This document shows positions 4,619-6,042 of a DNA stretch of 6,042 bases, one piece after another. The position numbers were made by a program, and so were the translations under genes. How positions within the stretch are numbered: the first letter of the stretch is position 1; the number at the start of each line of letters is the position of its first letter. Location of the stretch: positions 1-6,042 of the forward strand of contig SKSL01000074.1 in NCBI GenBank assembly GCA_007123015.1, read 5' to 3'. This DNA comes from Natronohydrobacter sp. GTDB lineage: Bacteria; Pseudomonadota; Alphaproteobacteria; Rhodobacterales; Rhodobacteraceae. The notes beneath the pieces were generated by a model, which saw only the letters and a program-made list of their open reading frames with translations, was not told the origin of the DNA and ran no database searches.

Positions 4619-6042
4619 GCGCATGGTGGCGAAATGCGTCGCATAGGTCTGACGCAGCGCGGCTTTCTGCACTTTCCCCATTGTGTTGCGCGGTAACTCG
4701 GGCAGTGTGATATAAGCGCGTGGGTGTTTGTAGCGGGCCAGCCGATCTGCCAGCGCGACCTCGATCCCCGCGATGTCTGGCCCATCGCCTTGCGCGGCCA
4801 GTACTGCCACCACAGCTTCGCCCAGATCCGGATGCGGCAGGCCGATCACGGCGCTTTCCAAAACACCGGGCATTTCATCAAGCACTTGCTCGACCTCTTT
4901 CGGGTAGACGTTATACCCGCCCGAGATGATCAGATCCTTCGCCCGACCGACAATGCTGACATAGCCCTGGTCATCGATCAGCCCCAGATCGCCCGTGATG
5001 AACCAGCCGTCCCGAAACTCGGCAGCGGTTTTTTCAGGCATGTTCCAATAGCCCTGAAACACATTCGGCCCCTGCACTTCGATCATGCCTGTTGTGCCTT
5101 GCGGCAGGTCCGCGCCTGTTTCGGGGTCAGTGATGCGCAGGCGGACATCGGGCAGGGGTGGGCCGACTGTGCCGGGCCGCCGCGCGCCACGCACCGGGTT
5201 CGAGGTCAGCATATTGGTTTCGGTCATGCCATAGCGTTCAAGGATCGCGTGGCCCGTGCGCGCAGACCAGTCGCGATGGGTTTCTGCCAGCAGCGGGGCC
5301 GAGCCTGAGATGAACAGGCGCATATGCGCGGTGGCCTTGTGCGTCAGGCGGGCGTCCGAGAGCAGGCGCGTGTAGAAAGTGGGCACGCCCATCATGGTGG
5401 TGGCCTGTGGCAGATGCGCGAAGACTGTGTCGAGGTCGAATTTCGGCAGGAAGATCATCTGCGCACCCGACAAAAGCACCACATTGCTGGCCACGAACAG
5501 ACCATGCGTGTGGAAGATCGGCAGCGCGTGCAGCAGCACATCATCAGGTGTGAATTGCCACAGCTTCACGAGCGTTTGCGCGTTCGAGAGCAGATTCTGA
5601 TGGCTCATCATCGCGCCTTTGGACCGCCCTGTGGTGCCCGAGGTGTAGAGGAGTGCCGCAAGGTCATCGGGCGTGCGATCGGTCACTGGGAAGGGTGTGT
5701 CGAACCCGTCGCAAAGCGTATCAAAGCTGCCCCCCGGCCCAAGGCTTTCAAGGTGCAGGTTTAGCCGTGTTGCAAGCGGGGTAAGCGCGTCGATCTGGTC
5801 GGGGTCCACCAACAGCAGTTTCGCGCTGCAGTCGCTGACAAAATAGTCCAGCTCATCAGGGGTATAGGCCGTGTTCAACGGCAAAAACACCACGCCCGCC
5901 ATCACCGCCGCGCCGTAGAGCGCCAGCATCTGCGGGGTTTTCGCGGCCCGGACGGCCAAGCGATCCCCGGGGGCAAGCCCGAGCGCGCGAAGGCCATGGG
6001 CGAAACGCGTGACCTGAGCGTGGAACGCGCCCGCTGTGAGCG
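4601..6042 (-). CDS. matB: Malonyl-CoA synthetase MatB (ANL-superfamily acid-CoA ligase), N-terminus outside window
   Basis: Cytoplasmic enzyme that activates malonate with ATP and CoA to malonyl-CoA through an adenylate intermediate. The frame is open to the right edge and coding-like throughout (GLRALGLAPGDRLAV just inside it), so the TTG at 5959 is not the start. About 479 residues are visible, and some 25 are probably missing from a usual length near 505. Motifs in order: phosphate loop YTSGTTGRSKG (codons at 5615-5647), HALPIFHTHGLF, MGVPTFYTRLL, ISGSAPLL, ERYGMTETNM (from 5239), TGDLG (4982-4996), hinge region GRAKDLIISGGYNVYPKE, and PRNTMGKVQK (4664-4693) with the catalytic lysine, codon 4673-4675. 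The HTHGLF, GVPTFYTRLL and YGMTETNM segments resemble, from memory, MatB of Rhodopseudomonas palustris more than general acyl-CoA ligases. A methylmalonyl or other short dicarboxyl specificity is the main alternative. It converges on iclR, overlapping by 18 bp; its promoter lies outside the window. Confidence 0.9.
   Translation of the reverse strand, partial: LTAGAFHAQVTRFAHGLRALGLAPGDRLAVRAAKTPQMLALYGAAVMAGVVFLPLNTAYTPDELDYFVSDCSAKLLLVDPDQIDALTPLATRLNLHLESLGPGGSFDTLCDGFDTPFPVTDRTPDDLAALLYTSGTTGRSKGAMMSHQNLLSNAQTLVKLWQFTPDDVLLHALPIFHTHGLFVASNVVLLSGAQMIFLPKFDLDTVFAHLPQATTMMGVPTFYTRLLSDARLTHKATAHMRLFISGSAPLLAETHRDWSARTGHAILERYGMTETNMLTSNPVRGARRPGTVGPPLPDVRLRITDPETGADLPQGTTGMIEVQGPNVFQGYWNMPEKTAAEFRDGWFITGDLGLIDDQGYVSIVGRAKDLIISGGYNVYPKEVEQVLDEMPGVLESAVIGLPHPDLGEAVVAVLAAQGDGPDIAGIEVALADRLARYKHPRAYITLPELPRNTMGKVQKAALRQTYATHFATMRSEQGG

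Noticed and set aside
4724..5308. Plus-strand open frames opposite matB
   Set aside because: No recognisable domain and no convincing ribosome binding site; matB on the minus strand carries all ANL-superfamily motifs.
5957..5959. TTG at 5959 as the start of matB
   Set aside because: The frame continues upstream to the window edge with typical acyl-CoA ligase sequence (LGLAPGDRLAV), so the real start lies outside the window.

Overview
The window looks like chromosomal DNA from an alphaproteobacterium, most likely of the Rhodobacterales. It is GC-rich, with strong G/C preference at third codon positions. It carries a tripartite ATP-independent periplasmic (TRAP) uptake operon, an IclR-type regulator and a malonyl-CoA synthetase of the type found in Rhodopseudomonas and rhodobacters. 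The taxonomic call is inference from gene content and protein style, because no rRNA or other marker gene is present.

Layout: (1) Positions 1-221 hold the 3' end of a TRAP solute-binding protein gene that begins outside the window. (2) Positions 222-409 are an intergenic regulatory region with a hairpin after the first gene, a good sigma70-type promoter, and an inverted repeat over its -10/start region. (3) Positions 410-1636 encode a second, complete TRAP solute-binding protein (dctP) with a twin-arginine signal. It is a paralogue of the first: 60 of 72 comparable residues are identical. (4) Positions 1637-1731 hold a strong 10-bp hairpin and a 12-bp palindrome, a likely attenuation or mRNA-processing point. 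(5) Next come dctQ (1732-2430) and dctM (2443-3801), the small and large membrane subunits. (6) An IclR-family regulator (best start 3863, stop 4618) follows in the same direction. (7) On the opposite strand is a malonyl-CoA synthetase, matB, which runs convergently from beyond the right edge to 4601. Its 3' end overlaps the regulator gene by 18 bp.

How it may work together: the binding protein captures a substrate, probably a carboxylate, in the periplasm, and DctQM imports it using an ion gradient. The IclR protein probably senses the substrate or a metabolite and controls the promoter near 329-357. MatB next door suggests malonate or a related dicarboxylate as a candidate substrate, since TRAP carriers are known partners of matAB in rhizobia. 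Here, however, matB is in a separate convergent transcription unit, so the link is only a hypothesis.

I found no mobile element, CRISPR array, tRNA or rRNA. I see no clearly new system. The most notable points are the tandem binding-protein genes sharing one permease, the Tat export signal with four cysteines in the binding protein, the dctP-dctQ hairpin, and the candidate operator.
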